Assembly (NCBI RefSeq): GCF_000521505.1
Contig: NZ_CP003915.1
Coordinates: 3,286,001 to 3,350,000 of the forward strand
DNA from: Advenella mimigardefordensis DPN7
GTDB taxonomy: Bacteria; Pseudomonadota; Gammaproteobacteria; Burkholderiales; Burkholderiaceae_B
Length of the DNA: 64,000 nt
Reading direction: 5' to 3'
Made by a program: the position numbers and the translations under genes. How positions within the stretch are numbered: position 1 is the stretch's first letter; each line of letters opens with the position of its first letter. The notes beneath the pieces were generated by a model. The model saw only the letters and a program-made list of their open reading frames with translations, searched no databases and had not been told where the DNA came from. Shown here in pieces: positions 44,125 to 52,347 of the stretch.

Positions 44125-44571
44125 TTGAATAAAAAATTTAAATACCCTTTGTCAGTAATTCTATCTTTCGTTTTGGTAACTGCAATGAGTCCTGCGGGAG
44201 CGCAAAGCTGTATTGCTGACAAGCAGAATTTTGACTTCATGCAAACATCGCCTAGCAAGTTCCATCGGGGAAGTGTAACTGAGGTCAAATCTATTTATAA
44301 AGCGCTGTTAAAAAGAATTGGAGATCCTACCATTTACGGCGGCACATCACTTTTATATGTGACCAGTAATGCCGCAGGCTTCAGCCAGGCCTATTGCAAG
44401 GAGGATAAATGCAGGGGAACAGACATTTTAAACGGATTGAATAAATGTTCTGTACTTAACAATATAGGATGCTATCCCGTGGCGGCTATTTACAATAAAA
44501 AGTTGTATTGTCTTCTTGAACCGGCGGTGGATCAATATCACGGTGATCGACCTTTTAATCCATTTGAATAG
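44125..44571 (+). CDS. Secreted cysteine-containing protein (paralogue B)
   Basis: 148 residues from TTG 44125 (AAGGA lies 11 nt upstream). A signal peptide is clear (LSVILSFVLVTAMSPAGA-QS). Six cysteines in the mature part; the C-terminal pattern (KCSVLNNIGCYPVAAIYNKKLYCLLEP in two pieces) matches the end of the protein at 42769. No named family recognised. It follows an XRE gene and lies in low-GC DNA next to type VI fragments. A periplasmic immunity or inhibitor role is inference only. Confidence 0.55.
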   Translation: MNKKFKYPLSVILSFVLVTAMSPAGAQSCIADKQNFDFMQTSPSKFHRGSVTEVKSIYKALLKRIGDPTIYGGTSLLYVTSNAAGFSQAYCKEDKCRGTDILNGLNKCSVLNNIGCYPVAAIYNKKLYCLLEPAVDQYHGDRPFNPFE

Positions 44572-44596
44572 ATGCACCTGACAGCGGATTCGAAAA

Positions 44597-44722
44597 ATGG
44601 CGTTCCCATATGGTAATGACCTCACTAACCCCGAAATTTGGGCAGAATCGCGAACCAAATGGGCCATTAGACTGCAAGATGATCGCAAAGGTGTACGGAA
44701 AATGGATGCCAAACGCCAATAA
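44597..44722 (+). CDS. Hypothetical 41-residue protein or gene fragment
   Basis: ATG 44597 opens 41 codons that read like part of a real protein: MAFPYGNDLTNPEIWAESR, TKWAIRLQDDRKGVRKMDAK. There is no strong ribosome site, signal or known domain. The aromatic and charged composition suggests a cut-off cytoplasmic protein. Its place 25 bp past paralogue B suggests an effector or immunity relic. Confidence 0.35.
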   Translation: MAFPYGNDLTNPEIWAESRTKWAIRLQDDRKGVRKMDAKRQ

Positions 44723-45321
44723 ACTGCCCGGTAAGAAGGCTATGAATTTGTTCAGTAAATGATCGATTTGGCGTGTGCCCGAATTGCGCCAAAACCATGT
44801 CTAAAAGTGGTACATTCTGGCAATACTAGAAAAACACCACCCTTATAACTCATTGACTTTGTTGAATTTTTTGTATTGAACTGGCGGTTGGTGAGGCATC
44901 CATATTGTTGCCTGTATGCCGCATGAATAAACGACTTCGAATATTTTATATTCTGATATACCGCCAAATATACCGTCAAAATAATTTTTTTACCCCTTTT
45001 GAGCGTACCTGATTATTGGACTGGAAAAGCAATTTTGTGAGAGCGACCCCCGGCTGCATTTGAGGTTTCAGAGGTAACCATCAGCAACCGGACGAAGGCT
45101 CATCCTGAGTTTTCTTTAGCGGAGGTCGCGTTTTGCTATACCCCGGCCAGCACAAAAAGTGGTCACTACAATCTGCAATTCATAAAACGTGGGTAAAACC
45201 ATTTCTGCCACGGCGCTCTGTGACGCTGTTTCAAAAGCGTTTTACGTAGACGTTCTTTTAGGGACTCCGAAAACTATATGTCGGATATGCTCGCGTGTTT
45301 GAGGGGGCGCCCATGTTCCCA
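44723..45321. other. Gene-poor, AT-rich stretch with a possible resolvase relic
   Basis: About 600 bp without a supported gene. Near 45272-45294 one frame reads KLYVGYARV, the first strand of serine resolvases (VGYARVS...), but continues unrelated (FEGAPM), so at most a few codons of such a gene are left. The rest shows no motif. Confidence 0.35.
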
Positions 45322-45627
45322 TTAATCAACAGCTACAGTCGTTTTTTCCTGACTGGTAACGGTAAGCGTTACGCCCAAAGAATGTATAAGCTTGATAACC
45401 GTGTCATAACGTGGCTTGGCGTTGGGTGCAAGTGCTTTGTACAGGCTCTCCCTACCCAATCCCGCATCCTTGGCAATCTGCGTCATCCCCCGGGCTTTTG
45501 CTACATCCGCAATCGCCATCAGAAAAGTGTTTGGATCGTCATCATTGAGTGCCTCGTTCAGATAGGCAGCTATCATTTCTTCACTATCCAAATACTCAGC
45601 AATATCAAATTTTGTAATTGTAGTCAT
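45322..45627 (-). CDS. Addiction-module antidote (HigA-like, COG3636)
   Basis: 101 residues. The N-terminal FDIAEYLDSEEMIAAYLNEAL is the mark of this antidote family; the helix-turn-helix follows in GMTQIAKDAGLGRESLYKAL (about 47-66). It would bind and neutralise the toxin and repress the pair. The toxin gene is upstream and its stop overlaps this start by 4 nt (ATGA), so toxin comes first, as in this class. Confidence 0.88.
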   Translation of the reverse strand: MTTITKFDIAEYLDSEEMIAAYLNEALNDDDPNTFLMAIADVAKARGMTQIAKDAGLGRESLYKALAPNAKPRYDTVIKLIHSLGVTLTVTSQEKTTVAVD

Positions 45628-45929
45628 CTCAGACCTCCGTTAATTTCGGCCCACAAGACTTTGGCGCTGGCTATATCCTGTGTCTGGGTAGATTTATTGC
45701 CACCATTTAACAGCAAATAAACAATGTCGCCTTGCCGTGCATAATAAATGCGATAACCCTTGCTCTCAGTAATGCGCATTTCAAACACGCCTTCACCTAC
45801 TGATTTACAGTCGCCCCAATTTCCATTTTCAGCTCGTTGTAGTCGTATCGCTATCTTGGCTTTTGCACGCAGATCTTTGAGCGCTTTAAACCATTTCCGA
45901 AATTGTGACGTTTGGTTGATTATCAGCAT
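45624..45929 (-). CDS. RelE/ParE-superfamily toxin (addiction-module killer protein)
   Basis: 101 residues: FRKWFKALKDLRAKAKIAIRL near the start, then GNWGDCKSVGEGVFEMRI and the RelE-type core YRIYYARQGDIVYLLLNGGNKSTQ. This is the killer-protein family paired with COG3636 antidotes; members are ribosome-dependent mRNA interferases or related inhibitors. The gene is first in a two-gene operon. The module may help maintain the accessory region. Confidence 0.88.
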   Translation of the reverse strand: MLIINQTSQFRKWFKALKDLRAKAKIAIRLQRAENGNWGDCKSVGEGVFEMRITESKGYRIYYARQGDIVYLLLNGGNKSTQTQDIASAKVLWAEINGGLR

Positions 45930-45991
45930 ACCTATAGTGTATCCGAAGAGATACGATTAAGCAATGCTTAGATATTTATAAGGAGATTTAT

Positions 45992-46180
45992 TGCTGCTTC
46001 CAATCATGGCTGGAGCCGATTGTGAGGATGTGGCGGTTTTCTAAATCGAACGGCATCACCGAAGGCCTCCATACTAAAATGGAGATGCTCTCAAGGCGTG
46101 CGTATGGATTTAGGAATGTTGAGAATTACCTACTGAAGGTCTTGGCCCAATGCGGTTGGAATGGCGTGATTAACAGAGTT
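45992..46180 (+). mobile_element. ISL3-family transposase, C-terminal remnant
   Basis: About 63 codons of one frame read SWLEPIVRMWRFSKSNGITEG then HTKMEMLSRRAYGFRNVENY, the conserved C-terminal end of ISL3-type transposases with the final catalytic glutamate region (NGITEG). The start and the DDE core are missing, and no terminal repeats could be found, so only the tail of an insertion sequence is left. It lies between the toxin/antitoxin pair and the tRNA-Ser gene. Confidence 0.78.
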
Positions 46181-46280
46181 TGGGGAATACCCATCCCCCG
46201 TTTATGGCGTAGAGCCTGTACCCCCAATTTGGGGCATCTTCAAGCATACGCATACATCACTTTACGACCAACCAGGCAAC
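46181..46280. other. Short gap with a CCCC/GGGG dyad
   Basis: Between the insertion-sequence tail and the tRNA terminator. A dyad CCCC-CAATTT-GGGG lies near 46221-46234 and could be part of a lost IS end. Nothing else is seen. Confidence 0.3.
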
Positions 46281-46313
46281 AAAAAACCCCGCAATTCATT
46301 GAATTTACGGGGT
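46281..46313 (-). terminator. Rho-independent terminator of tRNA-Ser
   Basis: On the minus strand a stem ACCCCG/CGGGGT (extended inward by AATTC/GAATT across one mismatch) is followed by a T6 run. It lies 37 bases past the 3' end of the tRNA. Confidence 0.85.
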
Positions 46314-46349
46314 ATTTCGTATTTATACATTACTTAACGTATACAAGAC

Positions 46350-46437
46350 TGGCGGGTTGGGGGGGATTCGAACCCCCGATACGTTACCGTATACACGCTT
46401 TCCAAGCGTGCGCCTTCAGCCACTCGGCCACCGACCC
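46350..46437 (-). tRNA. tRNA-Ser (anticodon GGA)
   Basis: 88 nt including an encoded CCA (46350-46352). On the minus strand it opens GGGTCGGTGGCCGAGTGGC; the anticodon arm CGCTTGGAAAGCG gives GGA; there is the long variable arm of class II tRNAs (TATACGGTAACGTAT), and a T-arm GGGGGTTCGAATCCCCC. The acceptor stem appears to have one mismatch (C5 against A68). The 3' end faces the accessory region. Pieces of its 5' end are repeated upstream. Confidence 0.95.
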
Positions 46438-46556
46438 TATTTTTTGGTATGCTACTGCAGGCGTGACCTTATAAACCACTCGGCCACCGATCCTATTTTC
46501 AGAACACTGCTGCTGGCAGGGCCTTATAAAAAACCACTCCACCACCAACTTAGCCA
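46421..46556 (-). repeat. Tandem partial duplications of the tRNA-Ser 5' end and leader
   Basis: Unit 1 (46421-46476) contains the first 17 nt of the tRNA plus its upstream leader; unit 2 (46477-46534) repeats it with about 20 changes (CACTCGGCCACCGATCCTATTTT ... CCTTATAAA in two pieces); a partial, more diverged unit 3 (46535-46556) abuts the ribE stop codon. The motif CCTTATAA recurs near the end of each full unit and, read on the minus strand (TTATAAGG), could serve as a -10 element. Confidence 0.8.
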
Positions 46557-46557
46557 G

Positions 46558-47163
46558 CTATTTTAGCATCCTTTCCACGTAACGTGCAATCATATCGATT
46601 TCCAGGTTCACTTTTGTACCCTCTCTGAGGTGTTTAAGCGTGGTGACCTGCAGCGTATGCGGGATGATATTGATGCTGATTTCGCATCCTTCGCCATTGT
46701 CCGTAACGGAATTAACAGTCAGGCTCACGCCATTAACCGTCACCGAGCCTTTATAAGCCAGGTATTTGGCTAGCGCCGCCGGTACCTGTATGCGTAACTC
46801 GTGCGATTCGCCTACCTGCTCAAAGCGCGTGACCTGCCCCATGCCATCTACATGTCCCGAGACCAGGTGACCATCCAGGGAATCACCCAGTTTGAGTGAG
46901 CGCTCCAGGTTCACTTCGCCGGCCTGATCAAGCCCGGTCGTTTTGTCCAGGCTCTCGCGCGAGACATCAATCTGAAAAGCGCCGTCGTCCAGCGAGACGA
47001 CGGTCATGCAGGCCCCCTGCACAGCAATCGAGTCGCCCAGGCCAACGCCTGCCAGATCAAAATTGTTTGCTTCGATGGTCAGATGCACGCCGTCATCAGC
47101 ACTATTGCCTGCCGGTTTGACCTGACTGATGCGGCCAACGCCGCTGATAATTCCTGTGAACAT
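46558..47163 (-). CDS. ribE: Riboflavin synthase, alpha chain
   Basis: 201 residues made of two similar lumazine-binding barrels, each opening with the typical motif: MFTGIISGVGRI at the start and DGHLVSGHVDGMGQV near 97. It joins two molecules of 6,7-dimethyl-8-ribityllumazine to give riboflavin. GGAG lies 6 nt before the ATG; ribD ends only 3 nt upstream, so both are co-transcribed. The stop codon borders the tandem tRNA-leader repeats. Confidence 0.95.
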   Translation of the reverse strand: MFTGIISGVGRISQVKPAGNSADDGVHLTIEANNFDLAGVGLGDSIAVQGACMTVVSLDDGAFQIDVSRESLDKTTGLDQAGEVNLERSLKLGDSLDGHLVSGHVDGMGQVTRFEQVGESHELRIQVPAALAKYLAYKGSVTVNGVSLTVNSVTDNGEGCEISINIIPHTLQVTTLKHLREGTKVNLEIDMIARYVERMLK

Positions 47164-47166
47164 TCT

Positions 47167-48303
47167 CTACTCCGTATCAGGCTTGCTGCTGCCTGATTGC
47201 AATTGTAATTGATTCCAGCGCGTGGGCAATCTGGCCCGTAGCCGCAGGTCTTTGCCGCAAGCGGCGTTGTCGAAAAACGCAAAGCGATAGGCATCGGCCA
47301 GCACATTAAAAGGCGTATGCGCGACAGACGAGCGAGCATCCCCCAGGATGGTCGGAGCCAGGTAGACCAGCAGTTCATCCACGCAACCGGCCTGCAGCAG
47401 CGCGCCATTCAGACCCGGCCCCGCTTCCACATGTACCTCATTGATGTCCTGCTGCCCCAGCCAGGCCATCACGGCTTTCAGATCCACGTGCTTGTTTTTT
47501 TCGTCGACGGTAATCACGCGCACGTTGCGTGCCGCCAGGCGTTCGGCCTTGGCTACGTTGTACTCGGTCACAAAAACCCACACCGGGTTGCCGTCAAATA
47601 ACCGGGCGTCTTCATCAATGGCAAATTGACTGTCAATGACGGCGCGAATGGGTTGACGGGGTGTGGCGACGTCGCGCACGGTAAGCTGCGGATCGTCATC
47701 GCGCACGGTGCCCGAACCGGTCAGGATCACGCAGGCACGGGCACGCCAGTGATGTCCATCGGCACGCGCCTGGGGGCCGGTAATCCATTGCGAGCGACCA
47801 TTGTTCAGGGCAACCTTGCCGTCCAGGGTGCTGGCTATTTTCATGCGCACCCAGGGACGCTGTATGCTCATGCGCGATACAAAACCAGGATTGATTTCCA
47901 GTGCCTGTTCCAGCCCCAGACCAATTTCAACTGTGATTCCGGCGTTTTGCAGTTTGCTGATGCCTGCGCCACTCACCAGCGGATTGGGGTCCCTGGCGGC
48001 AATCACGACCCGCGCGGGTTTAGCTTCGAGCAGCGCGTCCACGCAGGGTGGCGTACGGCCATAATGGCTGCAGGGTTCCAGTGTGACGTAAAAGGTGGAG
48101 CCGGCCAATGCATGACCTTTGGCCTGCGCGTCGCGAATGGCACACACTTCCGCATGAGGACCGCCTGGGGGTTGCGTGGCGCCCTCGCCCAGGACCTTGC
48201 CCTGATTAACGATCACGCAGCCTACCCGCGGGTTGGGGCTGGTACTGAACATGACGCTGCGTGCCAGCGCCAGTGCCCTATCCATATATTCCTGATCATT
48301 CAT
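47167..48303 (-). CDS. ribD: Bifunctional riboflavin biosynthesis deaminase/reductase
   Basis: 378 residues. The N-terminal cytidine-deaminase-like domain carries the zinc motif PHAEVCAI (about 49-56) and PCSHYGRTPPC (about 77-87); the C-terminal reductase domain begins near 145 (RPWVRMKIASTLDGKVA) and ends with VEAGPGLNGALL. It converts the pyrimidine product of RibA in two steps toward lumazine. ribE follows 3 nt later; nrdR lies 71 bp upstream on the same strand. Confidence 0.95.
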   Translation of the reverse strand: MNDQEYMDRALALARSVMFSTSPNPRVGCVIVNQGKVLGEGATQPPGGPHAEVCAIRDAQAKGHALAGSTFYVTLEPCSHYGRTPPCVDALLEAKPARVVIAARDPNPLVSGAGISKLQNAGITVEIGLGLEQALEINPGFVSRMSIQRPWVRMKIASTLDGKVALNNGRSQWITGPQARADGHHWRARACVILTGSGTVRDDDPQLTVRDVATPRQPIRAVIDSQFAIDEDARLFDGNPVWVFVTEYNVAKAERLAARNVRVITVDEKNKHVDLKAVMAWLGQQDINEVHVEAGPGLNGALLQAGCVDELLVYLAPTILGDARSSVAHTPFNVLADAYRFAFFDNAACGKDLRLRARLPTRWNQLQLQSGSSKPDTE

Positions 48304-48374
48304 AAACCGCTATTCCGATGATAAAAGGCCGGCGTACCCGCTCAATTGACGCCAACTCACCCTGCCGCTAGCCC

Positions 48375-48875
48375 TCAGGCCTTATCGGCAGACTCCGGGC
48401 GACCGCCACCATTGTGCGGCTTGACCGGCTTTTGCATTTCCTTGATGGCGTTGACGAACTCTTCGATGTCCTGAAAGCTTTTATAGACCGAGGCAAATCG
48501 TACGTAGGCAACCTGATCCAGTTGCTTGAGTTCGTTCATAACCAGCTCGCCGATGTGATCGGTCGAGACTTCTTTTTCGGGATAATTAAGCAGTGATTCC
48601 TGGATACGAGCGACAGCTCGCTCCAGCAATTCGGTACTGACCGGGCGTTTGCGTAGTGCCAGACGCAGGCTGGCCTGCAGCTTGGCCGGATCAAACTCGG
48701 CCCGGGTGCCATTGCGCTTGACCACCGCTGGCATCGCCAGCTCGATACGCTCGTAAGTGGTAAAGCGCCGGTCACAGGACAGGCAACGACGACGGCGACG
48801 AATGGTGTCGCCCTCTTCGGATACCCGCGAGTCCATAACCTGTGTATCGTGGTGTGAACAAAACGGGCATTTCAT
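48375..48875 (-). CDS. nrdR: Transcriptional repressor NrdR
   Basis: 166 residues: N-terminal zinc ribbon with two CxxC pairs ([26 protein letters not shown]), then the ATP-cone ([15 protein letters not shown]). NrdR senses the dATP/ATP state and represses ribonucleotide reductase genes. The last 15 residues are Gly/Pro/His-rich. The glyA-nrdR-ribD-ribE order on one strand is a common proteobacterial arrangement. Confidence 0.95.
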   Translation of the reverse strand: MKCPFCSHHDTQVMDSRVSEEGDTIRRRRRCLSCDRRFTTYERIELAMPAVVKRNGTRAEFDPAKLQASLRLALRKRPVSTELLERAVARIQESLLNYPEKEVSTDHIGELVMNELKQLDQVAYVRFASVYKSFQDIEEFVNAIKEMQKPVKPHNGGGRPESADKA

Positions 48876-48929
48876 TTAACTCAAGTCCTGTGCCGGGCAA
48901 TAGGTGATTGCGTTGTGAGAACGCGCAGT

Positions 48930-50174
48930 TTATTTGTAAACCGGGAAGCGCGCTGTAAGTTCGTTCACTTTAGCACGAACTGCAGCGATGTTTGCTTCAT
49001 CGTCCGGGTTATCCAGCACATCGGCAATCAGATTCGCAGTCAGTTCGGCCTCGGCCTCGGTAAAGCCGCGAGTGGTCATGGCTGGCGTACCCAAACGAAT
49101 GCCGCTGGTAACAAACGGTTTTTCCGGATCGTTCGGAATCGCGTTTTTGTTTACAGTGATATGCGCATCGCCCAGACGGGCTTCGGCAACCTTACCGGTA
49201 ATACCCTTGGCACGCAGGTCAACCAGCATGACATGGCTCTCGGTTTTGCCGGAAACAATACGCAGGCCACGTTTAACCAGTGTGTCTGCCAGTACTTTGG
49301 CATTGGCCACAACCTGTTTTGCGTAGTCGCTAAATTCCGGGCTGAGCGCCTCTTTGAAAGCCACTGCTTTACCCGCAATAACGTGCATGAGTGGCCCGCC
49401 CTGAATACCAGGGAAGATGGCGGAGTTGATGATTTTTTCATGCTCTGCTTTCATCATGATGACGCCGCCGCGCGGACCGCGCAAGGATTTGTGCGTTGTT
49501 GACGTCACGAAATCGGCGTGAGGAACCGGGTTTGGATACTGACCGCCGGCGACCAGACCTGCGTAGTGAGCAATGTCAACCATCAGGTATGCGCCATTGT
49601 CATGGGCGATTCTGGCCATGCGCTCGAAATCAATTTTCAGGGAGTATGCAGACGCACCCGCCACAATCATTTTCGGCTTGTGTTCTTTGGCCAGTTGCTC
49701 AACCTGTTCGTAGTTGAGCACTTCGTTTTCGTCCAGGCCGTAAGAGATGAAATTGTACAACTTGCCTGAGGCATTGACCGATGCACCATGCGTCAGATGA
49801 CCGCCCTCTGCCAGGCTCATACCCAGTACGGTATCACCGGGTTTGAGCACGGCCATGTACACACCCTGATTGGCCTGTGAGCCGGAGTTTGGCTGCACGT
49901 TGGCCGCTTCGGCACCGAACAGTTCTTTCAGACGCTTGATGGCCAGCTCTTCAGCGATATCGACGAACTCGCAGCCACCGTAGTAGCGCTTGCCAGGATA
50001 GCCTTCTGCGTACTTGTTGGTCAGTTGCGTGCCTTGTGCCTGCATGACTGCCGGGCTGGTGTAGTTTTCAGAAGCAATCAGCTCGATGTGCTGCTCCTGA
50101 CGGGTGTTTTCTTGTTGAATGGCACTCCAGAGTTCAGGATCTACCTTGTCAAGAGTTAGCGAGCGGTCAAACAT
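48930..50174 (-). CDS. glyA: Serine hydroxymethyltransferase
   Basis: 414 residues, full length. The pyridoxal-phosphate lysine is in [15 protein letters not shown] (Lys near 229); the substrate loop YASRP-type region reads YASRTEN-like at [16 protein letters not shown] near the start, and SNQGVYM-type motif is [11 protein letters not shown]. It moves the serine hydroxymethyl group to tetrahydrofolate, giving glycine and methylene-THF. AGGACA lies upstream of the ATG. Confidence 0.96.
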   Translation of the reverse strand: MFDRSLTLDKVDPELWSAIQQENTRQEQHIELIASENYTSPAVMQAQGTQLTNKYAEGYPGKRYYGGCEFVDIAEELAIKRLKELFGAEAANVQPNSGSQANQGVYMAVLKPGDTVLGMSLAEGGHLTHGASVNASGKLYNFISYGLDENEVLNYEQVEQLAKEHKPKMIVAGASAYSLKIDFERMARIAHDNGAYLMVDIAHYAGLVAGGQYPNPVPHADFVTSTTHKSLRGPRGGVIMMKAEHEKIINSAIFPGIQGGPLMHVIAGKAVAFKEALSPEFSDYAKQVVANAKVLADTLVKRGLRIVSGKTESHVMLVDLRAKGITGKVAEARLGDAHITVNKNAIPNDPEKPFVTSGIRLGTPAMTTRGFTEAEAELTANLIADVLDNPDDEANIAAVRAKVNELTARFPVYK

Positions 50175-50210
50175 AACGTGTCCTATATAAAGCGGGTAAT
50201 TGGATAAAAT

Positions 50211-50840
50211 TCAAAAGGAAACTTTGGGATTCAGCGAATACAGTCCCATGATCGAGGCCTGATCCAGTACATGGGGCGCAATGGCTTCGGCCACTTCAGC
50301 GCAGGTAAAGCTGCCGGTCAACGGCAGGGTGTCTACATCCAGCGCGTAGACCGTAAAGAAATAGCGGTGCACCAGTGCGTCATTGAAGGGCGGGCACGGA
50401 CCGTCATAACCAAAGTAATCGCCCTTCATATCGTGGTCACCGGCAAACCAGTTGGTAAAGTCGTTAATGCCCTGGCGCATATCTTTCGCGGCCAGTGGGC
50501 CGCTTTTTCCCTTGGGGGTGACGCCGCTGGAAAATTCACCTTCGGCAATCTCGTTCACGCTGGCCGGGATATCCACCAGCGCCCAGTGATAAAAGTCAAC
50601 ACGCGGCAGGCTGGCCGGCACTTCGCGATCGTCCTGATTGACATCATCGGGCTTGCTGGGTACGTCTTTGTCTACGCACAAGACCACGAACGAGCGCGTC
50701 CCTTCCGGCGCGTCGCTCCAGGCCAGATGTGGGTTTTTGTTGTCCGACAGAATCATGTGCGCCTGAGCATCCGGCTTGGCAAAGGCATTCACCGGTCCGA
50801 TTGCTTTCTCGTTTTCAAATGACTGGCTGCTGAGTTTCAT
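50211..50840 (-). CDS. YbhB/YbcL family Raf-kinase-inhibitor-like protein
   Basis: 209 residues of the PEBP-like family. The ligand pocket motifs are seen: NPHLAWSDAPEGTRSFVVLCVDKD (about 38-61, in two pieces) and DFYHWALVDIP (about 83-93), then YDGPCPPFNDALVHRYFFTVYALD. Bacterial members bind small anions or phosphorylated ligands; the physiological role is mostly unknown. Start at ATG 50840 with AGGGGA 6 nt upstream; the frame extends 22 codons further without a signal. It follows in line with glyA but with its own gap. Confidence 0.88.
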   Translation of the reverse strand: MKLSSQSFENEKAIGPVNAFAKPDAQAHMILSDNKNPHLAWSDAPEGTRSFVVLCVDKDVPSKPDDVNQDDREVPASLPRVDFYHWALVDIPASVNEIAEGEFSSGVTPKGKSGPLAAKDMRQGINDFTNWFAGDHDMKGDYFGYDGPCPPFNDALVHRYFFTVYALDVDTLPLTGSFTCAEVAEAIAPHVLDQASIMGLYSLNPKVSF

Positions 50841-50993
50841 GACATCCCCTTCAATACAATAAAAACACATCAAAATGCGCTTGTGGCGCGGATGAACACA
50901 AGACAAGCTGACACACTTGCCTGTTGTTACTTTTGTCGCCCTGGTTGGCCGTGGCCTGTCGTACTCGCAGGACAGGTCAACATCGCTGGTGCG

Positions 50994-52223
50994 TCAGGCG
51001 CTTACGGTGACCCGGGCAAATTTGCGCTTGCCAACCTGGACCACATAGGTGCCCGCTTCCAGCTGCAGATTCTTGTCTTCCACACGCTGTGAATCGACCC
51101 GTACCCCGCCCTGCTGCACATTGCGCCCGGCCTCGGTACCGGAACTGGCCAGGCCGGCTTCCTTCAGAATTTTCAGGATACCCAGCGGACCGGGGCCGAG
51201 ATTGATTTCGGGCATATCTTCGGGAATAGCGCCATCGCGAAAGCGGGCTTCGAAGTTGGCCAGCGCACCGTCGGCGTCTGCTGCCGAATGAAAACGCGTG
51301 ATGATTTCCTGCGCCAGCTCTACCTTCACATCGCGCGGGTTTCTACCCTCTTTGACCTGCTGCGCAAGTGTAGCAATGTCCTGCAGCGACTTGAATGAAA
51401 GTAATTCATAATAACGCCACATTAATGTATCGGAAATGGACATGAGCTTGCCGAACATGGAGTCGGGCGTTTCCGTAATACCGATGTAGTTGTTTTTGGA
51501 CTTGGACATTTTTTCAACACCGTCCAGGCCCTCGAGCAAAGGCATCGTGAGAATACACTGGGCCGCCTGGCCGTATTCCTTTTGCAATTCACGTCCCACC
51601 AGCAGATTGAATTTCTGGTCTGTGCCGCCCAGTTCCAGATCTGACTTGAGGGCAACCGAATCGTAGCCCTGCATGAGCGGGTACAGAAACTCATGCACGG
51701 AAATGGGAATGCCGCCCTTGAAGCGCTTGGTGAAGTCATCACGTTCCATCATCCGGGCAACCGTGTAACGCGATGCCAGCTGGATCATGCCACGCGCGCC
51801 CAGCGGATCACACCATTCGGAGTTGTAGCGCACTTCGGTACGCGCCGGGTCCAGTACCTTGCTGGCCTGCTCGTAATACGTTTTGGCATTCACTTCGATC
51901 TGCTCGCGGGTGAGCGGCGGACGGGTCGCATTGCGACCGCTGGGATCGCCGATCATGGAGGTGAAGTCGCCGATCAGAAAGATGACGTTATGCCCCATGT
52001 CCTGAAGCTGGCGCATTTTATTGAGCACCACGGTATGACCCAGGTGAATATCAGGAGCCGTGGGATCCAGGCCGAGCTTGATACGCAGCGGCGTACCTGT
52101 GTTGCGGCTGTTTTGCAGCTTGACCGCAAATTCAGACTGAACCAGCAGCTCATCGCAGCCGCGCAGCACAGTTTGCAGGTCGTTTTCCACTTCCGGACTA
52201 ATGGGTGTTTCGGGTGTTGACAT
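50994..52223 (-). CDS. tyrS: Tyrosyl-tRNA synthetase
   Basis: 409 residues, class I synthetase of the TyrRZ-like long type. HIGH motif variant HLGH (in [13 protein letters not shown]), KMSKS in [13 protein letters not shown], and a C-terminal S4 RNA-binding domain ([20 protein letters not shown]). ATG 52223 (MSTPETP) is the start used; the ribosome site AGGA is rather distant (12 nt), and the frame has an ATG 87 nt earlier that would add an unlikely extension. Divergent from anmK, as in many beta- and gammaproteobacteria. Confidence 0.95.
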   Translation of the reverse strand: MSTPETPISPEVENDLQTVLRGCDELLVQSEFAVKLQNSRNTGTPLRIKLGLDPTAPDIHLGHTVVLNKMRQLQDMGHNVIFLIGDFTSMIGDPSGRNATRPPLTREQIEVNAKTYYEQASKVLDPARTEVRYNSEWCDPLGARGMIQLASRYTVARMMERDDFTKRFKGGIPISVHEFLYPLMQGYDSVALKSDLELGGTDQKFNLLVGRELQKEYGQAAQCILTMPLLEGLDGVEKMSKSKNNYIGITETPDSMFGKLMSISDTLMWRYYELLSFKSLQDIATLAQQVKEGRNPRDVKVELAQEIITRFHSAADADGALANFEARFRDGAIPEDMPEINLGPGPLGILKILKEAGLASSGTEAGRNVQQGGVRVDSQRVEDKNLQLEAGTYVVQVGKRKFARVTVSA

Positions 52224-52347
52224 AAATTTTTGATTCCTGGGCGCGGGCAGATGGGTAACAAGAGGGACTTTGGCAACAAAACCAAGCCGGATAAACGCCC
52301 TTTTGCGCATATTTCAATGTTAAATTATACCCTTTTCGGCCAGGCAG

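Noticed and set aside
45295..45720. 141-codon open frame opposite the toxin/antitoxin pair
   Set aside because: Overlaps two confidently assigned genes on the other strand and has no family features.
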